Part shown: one piece after another, positions 1 to 6,752 of the stretch
How the letters are laid out: each line of letters begins with the position of its first letter
Numbering within the stretch: position 1 is the first letter of the stretch
NCBI GenBank assembly: GCA_038244055.1
Contig: JBBRTW010000115.1
Location: 1 to 16,575 of the forward strand
DNA from: DASPKW01 sp038244055
GTDB taxonomy: Bacteria > Planctomycetota > Phycisphaerae > Tepidisphaerales > Tepidisphaeraceae
Direction: 5' to 3'
DNA: 16,575 nt
Notes under the pieces: generated by a model
Databases searched by the model: none
Seen by the model: the letters and a program-made list of their open reading frames with translations, nothing else
Told to the model about the DNA's origin: nothing
Position numbers and translations under genes: made by a program

Positions 1-1008
1 AACAGCGCGATCGCGCTGGCGCTGCAGCGCAAGGGCAACGGGACGGTTCCCGCGCTGGGCCTGCATGGGCGTGAAAACGCGGTAAAAATCGATCGCGACG
101 GCGTGCTGTATTACGCCTGGTACGATGCCAGCGATGCGCATCTAAAATTCGCGACGCAGTCGAACAGCGGGGCGTGGTCGGCGGTGCAGATCGTGGATTC
201 GGCCGGGGATGTGGGACATTTCGTTTCCATGGCCCTGACCTCCACCGGCAAGCCGGCGATGGCCTACTACGATTCGCAGAACGCGGATTTGAAGTTCGCG
301 CAGTGGGATGGGGCGCGATGGGTGAGGCAGACGGTGGATTCGAGGCTGTCGACCGGCCTGTATCCCTCGCTGGCGTTCGATCAGTACGATGACCCGATCA
401 TCACCTATTACTACAAGACGGGAGGCGATCTGCGCGTGGCGTTTGACGTGGGCAATGGGTTCACGATCGGCACGATCGATTCGACCCAGGATTCCGGGCG
501 GTATTCGAGTTTCGCGATCAGCAACACGGGAGTATGGTCGGTGGCGTACGAGAACTCGACGACGGGGAAATTCAAATTCGCGAGCAAGGCGGGAAAGACC
601 TGGAGTCTGCAGACAATCGATGGGAACACCAGGGCCGGCGGAGGCTATACTTCACTGGCATTCGATCCGACGAATCACGCTTCAGTGTCCTACTACGATG
701 CGTGGAATGCGGATCTGAAATTCGCACGGCTGAGCAGCGGCGTGTGGTCGACGGATACGGTGGCCTCGCAATTTTCGCAGGGGCTGTACACGAATCTGTT
801 CTTTGACGGCGGGGGCAATGCGAACATCGCCTACTTCAACAAGACCAACGATTCAGCCGTGCTGGCGGCCGGGAGCATCGGCAACTGGAGTTTCACCGCA
901 TTGGCTGCCGATGGCGGGCGTCATCTGGCGGTGGCTCGGTTCGGCAATCAATCGACATTCAGCTACTACCAAACGGCCAATGATACGCTGGCGCTGGGGC
1001 AATTCTAA
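1..1008 (+). CDS. C-terminal part of a repeat protein, probably an extracellular beta-propeller-like surface protein (5' truncated by window edge)
   Basis: The frame is open from base 1 and ends at TAA 1006..1008, so 335 residues of a longer protein are visible; the GTG at 103 is internal, not a start. The protein is built of about six repeats of roughly 48-50 residues, each with a core like SLAFD...ISYYD...ADLKFA followed by a W-x-x-x-x-V-D strand (for example MAYYDSQNADLKFAQW, VSYYDAWNADLKFARL). Tyr/Asp-rich repeats of this kind are typical of secreted bacterial proteins predicted to fold as beta-propellers or stacked beta-sheets. No enzyme motif or C-terminal sorting tail is visible. The last repeat is degenerate and ends in DTLALGQF. 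The fold is inference; the repeats are directly visible. Function is unknown. Confidence 0.85.
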   Translation, partial: NSAIALALQRKGNGTVPALGLHGRENAVKIDRDGVLYYAWYDASDAHLKFATQSNSGAWSAVQIVDSAGDVGHFVSMALTSTGKPAMAYYDSQNADLKFAQWDGARWVRQTVDSRLSTGLYPSLAFDQYDDPIITYYYKTGGDLRVAFDVGNGFTIGTIDSTQDSGRYSSFAISNTGVWSVAYENSTTGKFKFASKAGKTWSLQTIDGNTRAGGGYTSLAFDPTNHASVSYYDAWNADLKFARLSSGVWSTDTVASQFSQGLYTNLFFDGGGNANIAYFNKTNDSAVLAAGSIGNWSFTALAADGGRHLAVARFGNQSTFSYYQTANDTLALGQF

Positions 1009-1206
1009 GCTCAGCGGGACTCACCTCGGCAATGTCGGCAGGAACCACCTATTTTACCGTGGAGGATGTGCGGCCTCGACATACCCATGCGGATAGGGTG
1101 ATAGATTATTGCCAACAGTGGTCTTTTTCGCCAATAAAGGCTGTTTTGGGCCGGGGTTAAGAATAGGTGCGACATGCGGATAAGGGGGAGTAATTCGTTT
1201 TTTCTC
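1009..1206. other. Intergenic stretch with a near-direct repeat, no gene seen
   Basis: No convincing ORF or terminator is visible between the surface-protein stop and the promoter at 1207. A 13-14 nt motif occurs twice in the same orientation: CATGCGGATAGGG at 1086..1098 and CATGCGGATAAGGG at 1173..1186, about 87 bp apart. Both copies lie upstream of the promoter of the PEP-CTERM gene, so they could be paired activator sites, but nothing identifies a binding protein. Confidence 0.3.
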
Positions 1207-1236
1207 TTGAACGCGGTCCATAAACCGTGTTATACC
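1207..1236 (+). promoter_or_regulatory. Sigma-70-type promoter for the PEP-CTERM gene
   Basis: TTGAAC at 1207..1212, an 18-nt spacer, and TATACC at 1231..1236 match the housekeeping -35/-10 pattern well. Transcription would start near 1243 and give a 5' leader of about 130 nt before the ATG at 1373. This is a sequence match only. Confidence 0.5.
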
Positions 1237-1242
1237 TTTGAG

Positions 1243-1372
1243 TAGGAGTAGTGCGGAGCGGGCCGAAAGGCTTACCCCGCACAAAAGTGAGAACGATTTC
1301 CCGGTTTACCGGGGTACTTTTTCGAGGATGGGGCGTCACGTGAGCCATCAACCAATTATCGCGAGGGTCAGC
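1243..1372 (+). promoter_or_regulatory. Folded 5' leader of the PEP-CTERM gene (candidate cis-regulatory RNA)
   Basis: Two consecutive helices can be drawn. Helix 1 pairs GTGCGG (1251..1256) with CCGCAC (1277..1282) and encloses an inner GGGCC/GGCTT stem (with G-U pairs) capped by a GAAA tetraloop (1265..1268). Helix 2 pairs AAAAGT (1283..1288) with ACTTTT (1316..1321) and encloses CCCGG-TTTA-CCGGG (1300..1313). A TCACGTGA palindrome lies at 1336..1343, between GGC and GCC. The ribosome binding site GAGGG (1363..1367) follows. The sequence does not fit the c-di-GMP-I (GEMM) consensus or another riboswitch I can recall, so a ligand cannot be named. The pairing is visible; regulation is inference. 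Confidence 0.4.
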
Positions 1373-2722
1373 ATGAAATCACTGCGCAAACTAGGCTTGG
1401 CCATTGCGGCGGTCGGGTTTGCCTGGGTCGGATCCGGTTCGGCGCAAGCCGCCGAAACGTTGATATTCGATTGGCAGGCAACTACCCCCGCAACCACGCC
1501 GGTCGCTGGGTTTGCACCCGCGCCCTTCGTCAACAATTCCAATGCCGCCGCGGTGGCCGCTAGCTTGGCCGCTTATCAGGCGGCCAACCCCGGCCGGGTC
1601 GCGGTGAAGATCACCGAGCCTCTGACAGCCGGGAATATCAACACGCTGTTCGGCCCGGGCACCGGCTATCAAATCAACTACGCCTTCCTGGATATTGAAG
1701 GCGCGGGTGCGACCACATCCGCGCAGGCGCAGGCCAATTTGATCCACAACGCGGCCAAGGGTTCGTCGACCCTTGTCGGTAATTTCCGGCTCTTCCCCGG
1801 CAATGGCGACAACAGCGGCTTTGCCGGCGGGCCTTCGCTCGCGGACTATCAGTCCGGCCCCCCCAAGGGCGTGAACATGGCCAACGCCGATCTTTATCCA
1901 GGGTCTCCGTATTACAAGGACCCCGCGGCGGCCGGCGGCACATCGACATCGCCAAATATTCGCTCGTCGCTTTTCACCCTGCCGCTCAAGCGTTTGACTT
2001 ATGTGACTTCAAACATGCCGGCTGGAAATCTGAATATCCCGTACGTCAACCGCTTTAACAATTTCCAGAATCCGGAACTGGATACCGATGGCAACGCTGC
2101 AAATGGGTATCAGTTTGTTCAGAATGCCGCTGATCCAACCAAGGGTCAGCTCCTGAGTCGTGGAGATTTCAAGGCCTTGGTGGCGCATTACCGCCTTCGC
2201 GGTGCGGATGGCATTCATCTTCTCGATGGCGGCATCCAGGGCTACACCCAGACCCAATTCGAGCAGGATGGAAAGGACGGCTGGTCGGGCATCACCGCCA
2301 TCAATGATCTCTTCAAAGCCTCCGATGCCTCCATCGCCACGCTCGACACCACCATTAAGGTGGGCGGCGTGAAAACGGACTTTGAGAAGGCCGGCGTTGT
2401 CTTCTCGGGCGTTTACTCCCTCAGCCAGAATAAGCTGGCCTTGCTGGTCAGCAACATGACCGATTCGCCGACGACGGTCGGCTTCCCGGCCCGTCTGGGC
2501 AACAAGTCTGTTCCCGATGTCAACATCAATGAGGGCGAGCACCTCCTGCTCACCTACACGGGCGTCGGCACCCAGTGGCAGCTTGCCAGCACCTCCGCCC
2601 TGTTCACCTCGGCCGCCGAGCAGGATCGCAATGGCGTTGGCGTCCCCGAGCCGATGGCGTTTGCCAGCCTCGCGCTGGTGGGCGTGGCGAGCCTTCTCCG
2701 TCGCGGCCGGCGCGCCAAGTAA
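1373..2722 (+). CDS. PEP-CTERM sorting-domain exported protein
   Basis: 449 residues from the ATG at 1373, chosen because GAGGG lies 5 nt upstream and a classical signal peptide follows at once (MKSLRKLGLAIAAVGF, cleavage predicted after AQA near residue 24). The same frame is open upstream to 1238, but that part is leader RNA. The C-terminus is a PEP-CTERM tail: VPEP at residues 424-427, a hydrophobic helix (FASLALVGVASLL) and a basic end RRGRRAK. In this family the tail directs processing by an exosortase and anchoring or secretion to the cell surface. The body is Ala/Gly/Asn-rich with no enzyme motif I recognise. No exosortase gene lies in the window. It sits alone between its own promoter and a strong terminator, so it looks monocistronic. 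Confidence 0.9.
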   Translation: MKSLRKLGLAIAAVGFAWVGSGSAQAAETLIFDWQATTPATTPVAGFAPAPFVNNSNAAAVAASLAAYQAANPGRVAVKITEPLTAGNINTLFGPGTGYQINYAFLDIEGAGATTSAQAQANLIHNAAKGSSTLVGNFRLFPGNGDNSGFAGGPSLADYQSGPPKGVNMANADLYPGSPYYKDPAAAGGTSTSPNIRSSLFTLPLKRLTYVTSNMPAGNLNIPYVNRFNNFQNPELDTDGNAANGYQFVQNAADPTKGQLLSRGDFKALVAHYRLRGADGIHLLDGGIQGYTQTQFEQDGKDGWSGITAINDLFKASDASIATLDTTIKVGGVKTDFEKAGVVFSGVYSLSQNKLALLVSNMTDSPTTVGFPARLGNKSVPDVNINEGEHLLLTYTGVGTQWQLASTSALFTSAAEQDRNGVGVPEPMAFASLALVGVASLLRRGRRAK

Positions 2723-2749
2723 GTTCAGTTTCAACCCAAATAAATTCAT

Positions 2750-2786
2750 CCGGCCGCGAATCTGATTCGCGGCCGGTTTTCTTTTT
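2750..2786 (+). terminator. Intrinsic terminator of the PEP-CTERM gene
   Basis: CCGGCCGCGAATC (2750..2762) is perfectly complementary to GATTCGCGGCCGG (2764..2776), giving a stem of at least 11 bp with a TCTGA loop. TTTTCTTTTT (2777..2786) follows directly. It starts 27 nt after the stop codon. The hairpin also faces the convergent gene ending at 2798, but that side lacks an adjacent T-tract. Confidence 0.9.
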
Positions 2787-2797
2787 GTGATGATCAT

Positions 2798-3256
2798 TTA
2801 GATCAACAGCACCGCTGCGGCGGTGACGAGGCCGCCGATAAAAAAGGCGGCGACGGAGCAGACGCAGATGGTGTTCTTAACCAGCGGGATATGGGGGACT
2901 TGCTTGCGGTCGGCCGGCATCAGCGCGCCGGCAGCGCCGAGGAAATCGGGGGCGAAAGCGCCGAGATAGTCTTCAATCGCCACCATCCGGCCGATGGCGG
3001 CGCAGTATTTGCCATAATTGCTGGCCAGGTAGGCGGCCCCGAAAGCCGAGCCCATAACCATCACTCCGGCGATGCAGGCGCGGACGGGAAGGGCCATGGT
3101 CTTGTTCATGGCGATGACCGCGATGAGCAGGCCGAAATAGCCGAAGCCGATGATGATGGTGCGATAGCTGGCGTTGCGCCGCCAGGACATCTCTTCGAAG
3201 GCCATGCGGTAGACGGAGAGGAGCAGGTCGTTCTTGGGCGAAAGTTGGTCGGACAT
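2798..3256 (-). CDS. Small membrane protein with three predicted helices, unknown function
   Basis: 152 residues from the ATG at 3254..3256 (minus), MSDQLSPKNDLLLSVYRMAF. A GGAG lies about 9 nt upstream. The frame continues upstream to 3472, but that part is less protein-like and crosses the palindromic repeat at 3398..3463, so the inner start is preferred. Three hydrophobic segments are visible: about residues 34-51 (IIIGFGYFGLLIAVIAMN), 57-76 (around ACIAGVMVMGSAFGAAYLAS) and 129-152 at the very C-terminus (VAAFFIGGLVTAAAVLLI). A soluble stretch between the second and third contains YGKYCAAIGRMVAIEDYLG. I do not recognise the family. It is convergent with the PEP-CTERM gene and divergent from ubiX. 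Confidence 0.7.
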   Translation of the reverse strand: MSDQLSPKNDLLLSVYRMAFEEMSWRRNASYRTIIIGFGYFGLLIAVIAMNKTMALPVRACIAGVMVMGSAFGAAYLASNYGKYCAAIGRMVAIEDYLGAFAPDFLGAAGALMPADRKQVPHIPLVKNTICVCSVAAFFIGGLVTAAAVLLI

Positions 3257-3397
3257 GGCTTGGGTCTCCAGAGTGAGGTGTGGCGCGGGCTGATGCCTGC
3301 GGTCATGGAACATCATAACCAGCGTGGGATTGGCGTGAATGCGCGTTGGTTTGGAAATATGAGAGGCAAGGAATGTCCTCGACTGAAATCCACACCT

Positions 3398-3463
3398 CAG
3401 GGTCAGGAGCCGGCCACCAGCAATGCCCCATCCGCTGATCATCCTTCCCCGGCTCCTGACCCT
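3398..3463 (+). repeat. Palindromic intergenic repeat, copy 1 (REP-like)
   Basis: AGGGTCAGGAGCCGG (3399..3413) is the exact reverse complement of CCGGCTCCTGACCCT (3449..3463), with 35 nt between the arms. The 24 nt at 3398..3421 recur exactly, in inverted orientation, at 4563..4586. The middle part is not conserved between the two copies. It lies upstream of ubiX. Confidence 0.85.
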
Positions 3464-3503
3464 TTCAGCCAATCACCGGATGATTTCAAAGTCCCTGAAA
3501 TAT

Positions 3504-3533
3504 CTGACATGGGTGGGTCTCGTGGCGTATGAT
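3504..3533 (+). promoter_or_regulatory. Candidate promoter of ubiX, giving a nearly leaderless mRNA
   Basis: CTGACA (3504..3509), an 18-nt spacer and TATGAT (3528..3533) match the sigma-70 consensus at 5 of 6 positions in each box. The ubiX ATG is at 3542, only 8 nt past the -10 box, so the transcript would have little or no 5' leader. Confidence 0.35.
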
Positions 3534-3541
3534 GGGGTAAC

Positions 3542-4144
3542 ATGGACATCGTCACCGCCATCACGGGCGCTTCGGGCGCGCTTTATGCGCAGCGGTTCAT
3601 CCAGGGACTGGTCGCGGCCGGCGTGCAGGTTCATCTGGTGGTCTCGCCGCTGGGTCGGCGGCTCCTGCACGATGAGCTGGGGATGGAGACTGTCGATCTG
3701 CCCGCGCTGGCGGGGCGGGAGGATCATGGGGTCATTCTCTACAATTACAATGATGTGGGCTCGAAGCTGGCCAGCGGATCGTTCCTGCACGACGGAATGG
3801 TGATCGTGCCGTGCTCGAGCAATTCGCTGGCCCAGGTGGCGCATGGGCTGGGCGACAACCTGATCAGCCGGGCGGCGGCGGTCGCGCTCAAGGAGCGGCG
3901 GCGGCTGATCCTGGTGCATCGGGAAATGCCGCTCTCGCCCATCGATGTGAATAACTACAAGATCCTCTCGGATGCGGGCGTGATGCTCTGCCCGGCCAAT
4001 CCGGGGTTCTATCTGAACCCAACCACCGTGGGCGAAGTCGTGGATTTCGTGGCGGGGAAGCTGCTGGATCTGATCGGCGTGCGGCACGCGATGGAGACGC
4101 GGTGGGATCCGAAGAATTTGCGGCCGCCGGTGAAGCTGGGGTAA
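3542..4144 (+). CDS. ubiX: Flavin prenyltransferase UbiX
   Basis: 200 residues, the usual length of the family. UbiX transfers a dimethylallyl group to reduced FMN and makes the prenylated flavin cofactor needed by UbiD-type decarboxylases; it is cytosolic and forms a dodecamer in studied members. Visible motifs: the flavin-binding GASGA at residues 9-13, SPLGRR at 35-40, the phosphate-site stretch PCSSNSLAQVAHGLGDNLIS at 90-109 followed by R110, K117 in ALKERRRL, VHREMPLS at 125-132 and NPGFY at 153-157, ending with the C-terminal ETRWD. These cover the residues expected for FMN and dimethylallyl phosphate binding. A CsrA-like gene starts 14 nt downstream and is probably cotranscribed. No ubiD is visible in the window. 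Confidence 0.96.
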   Translation: MDIVTAITGASGALYAQRFIQGLVAAGVQVHLVVSPLGRRLLHDELGMETVDLPALAGREDHGVILYNYNDVGSKLASGSFLHDGMVIVPCSSNSLAQVAHGLGDNLISRAAAVALKERRRLILVHREMPLSPIDVNNYKILSDAGVMLCPANPGFYLNPTTVGEVVDFVAGKLLDLIGVRHAMETRWDPKNLRPPVKLG

Positions 4145-4157
4145 AGATGGGATCGCC

Positions 4158-4499
4158 ATGCTCACCATCACCCGCGAGGTTGACCAGACGATTTTGATCG
4201 GCGACTCGCTCGCCATCACGCCATCCGATATCGATGCGCGCGGGGTGCGGTTGGTCGTGCGCGGGCGGCATGTGGGCGGGCCGCAGGATGGGGAGACTTT
4301 CAGCAGCCATCATGAGCTGGCCAAGGGGGCTTCATTGCGACTCGGGCCGATGATCACGATCATCGCGGTGGCACTGTTGCCGGGCGCGGTTCGGCTGGGG
4401 ATTTTAGCGCCGGAGCATTTGAATGTGAGGCGGAAGGAAGTCGAGGGGCAGGGAGGGGCGGATTCGCAGGCGGGGGCGGGGGATTATGCGGATGATTGA
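4158..4499 (+). CDS. CsrA-like protein with two fused CsrA-like units
   Basis: 113 residues. CsrA is a small RNA-binding dimer (about 60 residues) that controls mRNA translation and stability. Residues 1-39 align without gaps to CsrA 1-39: MLTITR with the key Arg6, then ILIGD at 12-16 and GVRLVV at 29-34. Residues 57-96 align without gaps to CsrA 9-48: GASLRLG, GAVRLGILAP and then LNVRRKEVE, where Arg92 matches the RNA-contacting Arg44. About 13 of 39 and 12 of 40 residues are identical to E. coli CsrA as I recall it. The first unit lacks the beta5 strand; the second lacks a recognisable beta1. A linker (GGPQDGETFSS) lies between them and a Gly/Ala/Asp-rich tail follows residue 98. The start has only a weak ribosome site. 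It follows ubiX by 14 nt. The duplication is visible; retained RNA binding is inference. Confidence 0.8.
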   Translation: MLTITREVDQTILIGDSLAITPSDIDARGVRLVVRGRHVGGPQDGETFSSHHELAKGASLRLGPMITIIAVALLPGAVRLGILAPEHLNVRRKEVEGQGGADSQAGAGDYADD

Positions 4500-4521
4500 T
4501 GTTTTTCGCGATTGGGCGGAG

Positions 4522-4586
4522 AGGGTCAGGAGCCGAGGGGCGATTTTCGGCGAGAGGAGATAGCTGGTGGCCGGCTCCTGACCCTG
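4522..4586 (-). repeat. Palindromic intergenic repeat, copy 2 (inverted relative to copy 1)
   Basis: AGGGTCAGGAGCC (4522..4534) pairs exactly with GGCTCCTGACCCT (4573..4585). Positions 4563..4586 are the exact reverse complement of 3398..3421 (24 nt). With copy 1 it brackets the ubiX-csrA-like unit almost exactly: it begins 23 nt after the csrA-like stop. No T-tract follows, so it is not a standard terminator. Confidence 0.85.
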
Positions 4587-4606
4587 TGGTGTGCGGACGC
4601 CGCTCG

Positions 4607-4629
4607 CACGGGCGGGACGCCCGTGTCAC
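4607..4629. repeat. Short hairpin repeat shared with the MITE-like element at 9191..9340
   Basis: CACGGGCG-GGA-CGCCCGTG (4607..4625) is a perfect 8-bp hairpin followed by TCAC. The same 23 nt occur at 9297..9319. TCA at 4626..4628 of this repeat is, on the minus strand, the TGA stop of the deacetylase gene. Confidence 0.8.
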
Positions 4630-5666
4630 TGGGTTAAGCCTTCGGACAGCCCGATGAGATGATGCGCGACACTCCGCCCAAGGGCGCGGAGGTTGTACCC
4701 CCCTTCCAAAACGCTCACTACCCGGCCGGCGCAGCGGCGGTCGGCGAGGCGGACGAGCTCGCGGGTGATCTGCTCGAAGCCGAATTCGGTGAGCTGGATG
4801 TCGGCCAGGGGATCTTCGTGGTGGGCGTCAAAGCCGGCGGAGATCATGAGCACCTGGGGGTTGAAAGCATCGAGCGCGGGGATCACCTTTTTCTCCAGCG
4901 CCTCCAGATACTCCTCATCGCCCGCGCCGGGGTGGAAGGGGACGTTAAGCGTGTGGCCCCGGCCTGCGCCGACGCCGATTTCCCACTCGAAACCGCTGCC
5001 GGGATAGCAGGTCGAGGGGTGCTGGTGCATCGAGGCGAAGAAAATCGTCGGGTCGGATTCGAGGACGGCCTGGGTGCCGTTGCCGTGGTGGACGTCGAAA
5101 TCGACGATGGCGATGCGCTCGATGCCATATTTGCGCTGTATGTAGCGAGCGCCGATGGCGATGTTGGCGAAGAGGCAGAATCCCATGGCGCGCTCGGCCT
5201 CGGCATGATGCCCGGGCGGTCGGGCGGCGACGAAGGCGCGGCGGATCGGGCTGGGAAGGGCGCGGCCATCGGGAGACTGGCCGGTCATCACGGCATCGCA
5301 GGCGGTCAGCACCGCGCCGGCCGAGAGAATAGCGGTGTCGAAGCTGGCGCGGGAGACGACGGTATCGCCATTGTCGATCACACCGCCGATGTCGCAGATG
5401 TGGCGGATGCGCTGGATGTATTTTTCAGGATGGATGGCGAGCATCGATTCGAGATCGGCCGAGCGCGGCGGGATTTCAATCGCGGGGAATGGCGCGGGAG
5501 GCAGCGCGCCCAAATCGATGTAAAAATCAGGGAAGGGATCGGGCGAAGTGACCCAGCCGGATTGGCGGACAGCGCGGTGGATGGCACGGAGGCGGTCCGG
5601 CCGCTCGGGATGATGCGGGCCGGTCTGGTGTTCGACGAAGCGCGGGTCGGAGACGAAAGCGATCAC
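4626..5666 (-). CDS. Histone deacetylase family (class II-like) zinc amidohydrolase
   Basis: 346 residues from a GTG start (5664..5666, minus); no strong ribosome site is seen. The family removes acyl groups from acetyl-lysine or acetylpolyamines using one zinc ion. Visible motifs in order: HPERPDR at 19-25, ARPPGHHAE at 148-156 with catalytic His153 and His154, DFDVHHGNGTQ at 189-199 with zinc ligands Asp191 and His193, SAGFDAHHEDPLAD at 276-289 with the third ligand Asp280, and LEGGYN at 320-325 with the catalytic Tyr324. All key residues are present, so it should be active. The sequence cannot tell a protein deacetylase from an acetylpolyamine or acetoin-utilisation type. Its last codons and stop run into the hairpin repeat at 4607..4629. 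Confidence 0.95.
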   Translation of the reverse strand: MIAFVSDPRFVEHQTGPHHPERPDRLRAIHRAVRQSGWVTSPDPFPDFYIDLGALPPAPFPAIEIPPRSADLESMLAIHPEKYIQRIRHICDIGGVIDNGDTVVSRASFDTAILSAGAVLTACDAVMTGQSPDGRALPSPIRRAFVAARPPGHHAEAERAMGFCLFANIAIGARYIQRKYGIERIAIVDFDVHHGNGTQAVLESDPTIFFASMHQHPSTCYPGSGFEWEIGVGAGRGHTLNVPFHPGAGDEEYLEALEKKVIPALDAFNPQVLMISAGFDAHHEDPLADIQLTEFGFEQITRELVRLADRRCAGRVVSVLEGGYNLRALGRSVAHHLIGLSEGLTQ

Positions 5667-5687
5667 GGAGAGAGTTTAGCAGGAGTG

Positions 5688-5842
5688 AGTAGCTAGTAGC
5701 CAGTAGCCAGTAGTCAGTAGTCAGTAGAAAGGCGGCGGATGGTCGTCGGCTCCTGGAAGCGCAGCGAGATACAAACGTCCGGGCTGATTTCCCGCTGAGT
5801 ATCTTCTGCCTACTAACTACTGACTACTGTCTACTTCCCACT
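5688..5842. repeat. Inverted pair of 7-bp tandem arrays (AGTAGNN)
   Basis: Left array, 5688..5729: AGTAGCT, AGTAGCC (2x), AGTAGTC (2x), AGTAGAA. Right array, 5808..5842, is the opposite orientation: GCCTACT, AACTACT, GACTACT, GTCTACT, TCCCACT. The 78 bp between them carry no gene; they include a CGGCTCCTG string (about 5745) that partly resembles the palindromic repeats at 3398 and 4522. The right array reaches the TAG stop of the TVP38 gene (5841..5843). Confidence 0.85.
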
Positions 5843-6569
5843 ATTCCACCCCGATTTTCTTGAACACCTTTGGCCGCCAGTAGCGCACGGCGATGGGGAT
5901 AAGCAGGAGAATGTTGGCGATGGCCAGGCCGGTCATGAAGCGCCAGTCGTGCCAGGGTTTGTGGCCGGCACCCATGGCGACGTACATGGAGATGGCCGGG
6001 CCGTTGCCGAGGAGCGTGCCGATGGCGACTTCGACCCAGTTGATGCGGGAGAGGCCAAACAGGTAGTTGCTGACGCCGAAGGGGATGACGTGGGTGAGGC
6101 GCGCGGCCATGACGATCATCAGGCCGTTGTGCCCCATTTTTTCATCGAGCTCGCGCAGCCTGGCGTGCCTGGCTTCGAACTTGGTGCGCACCCAGTCGGC
6201 CAGAAGTTCCTGGGAAATGAAGAACGTCGCCAGTGCGCCGAGCGTCGCGCCGACCAGGCTCCAGGCGATTCCCCACCAGAGCCCGAAGGCCGCGCCCGCG
6301 AGAATCTGCAGCCACCAGACGGGCAGCAGGGAGACCGAGGCGAGGATGTAGAGCCCGAGGAAAACGGAAGTCGCGGTGATGTCGTGCGCATCGACCCACT
6401 CGCGGAATTCCCGGCCAACTTCGTGCGGGTTATCGCGAATGCGCGCTCCCCAGTGAGTGAAAAACAGCCCGTAAAGCGCGGCCGCGATGATGGCGAGAAG
6501 GAAGAGGAGAAGGATCGCCTTGAACGCGAATTTGCGGGGAGCAGGTTTATTGGGGAAGGCGTCCGCCAT
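5841..6569 (-). CDS. TVP38/TMEM64 family membrane protein (VTT/DedA-type fold)
   Basis: 242 residues from ATG 6567..6569 (minus), MADAFPNKP. After a basic N-terminus comes a first membrane helix (about 16-37), then a soluble stretch, then the VTT core: LGLYILASVSLLPVWWLQILA-type helix with AGAAFGLWWG at about 91-100, SLVGATLGALATFFISQ, an amphipathic KFEARHARLRELDEKMGHNG segment, and ARLTHVIPFGVSNYLFGLSR with the family's conserved R...P-G-NY pattern, followed by IGTLLGNGP and a C-terminal helix. Members are inner-membrane proteins; some relatives act in lipid scrambling or undecaprenyl-phosphate transport, but the substrate of this one is unknown. No clear ribosome site is seen. It lies upstream of, and in the same direction as, the deacetylase, separated by the heptamer arrays. 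Confidence 0.9.
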   Translation of the reverse strand: MADAFPNKPAPRKFAFKAILLLFLLAIIAAALYGLFFTHWGARIRDNPHEVGREFREWVDAHDITATSVFLGLYILASVSLLPVWWLQILAGAAFGLWWGIAWSLVGATLGALATFFISQELLADWVRTKFEARHARLRELDEKMGHNGLMIVMAARLTHVIPFGVSNYLFGLSRINWVEVAIGTLLGNGPAISMYVAMGAGHKPWHDWRFMTGLAIANILLLIPIAVRYWRPKVFKKIGVE

Positions 6570-6752
6570 GGGGTGATTTATAGCGGGTGGGGAGGGAAAA
6601 CTAAAAGGCGAAAAACTTAAAGCGGCGGGAGACGGCTGGGATTTGCGGGGGCGATGAGTTCGCGAAACCGCAAGCGATGGTCGGGGACGGCGCGGCTTGG
6701 GAAGGCTTCTGATTGGTGGAAGGTTGGAAGCGCGCGAGTCATGAGGCGGGGG

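Noticed and set aside
1243..1372. c-di-GMP-I riboswitch for the PEP-CTERM leader
   Set aside because: A GAAA tetraloop is present, but the conserved core of that class (such as GCAAAGCC with its receptor arrangement) is missing.
2009..2797. 262-codon minus-strand ORF opposite the PEP-CTERM gene
   Set aside because: It is the complement of a well-supported gene and runs through its terminator; GC-rich genes commonly produce such long antisense frames.
2891..3532. 213-codon plus-strand ORF opposite the small membrane protein
   Set aside because: Ala/Gly/His/Asp-rich shadow of the minus-strand gene, and it crosses the palindromic repeat and the ubiX promoter region.
4659..5696. 345-codon plus-strand ORF opposite the deacetylase
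   Set aside because: Antisense shadow; the minus strand carries every catalytic motif of the deacetylase family.
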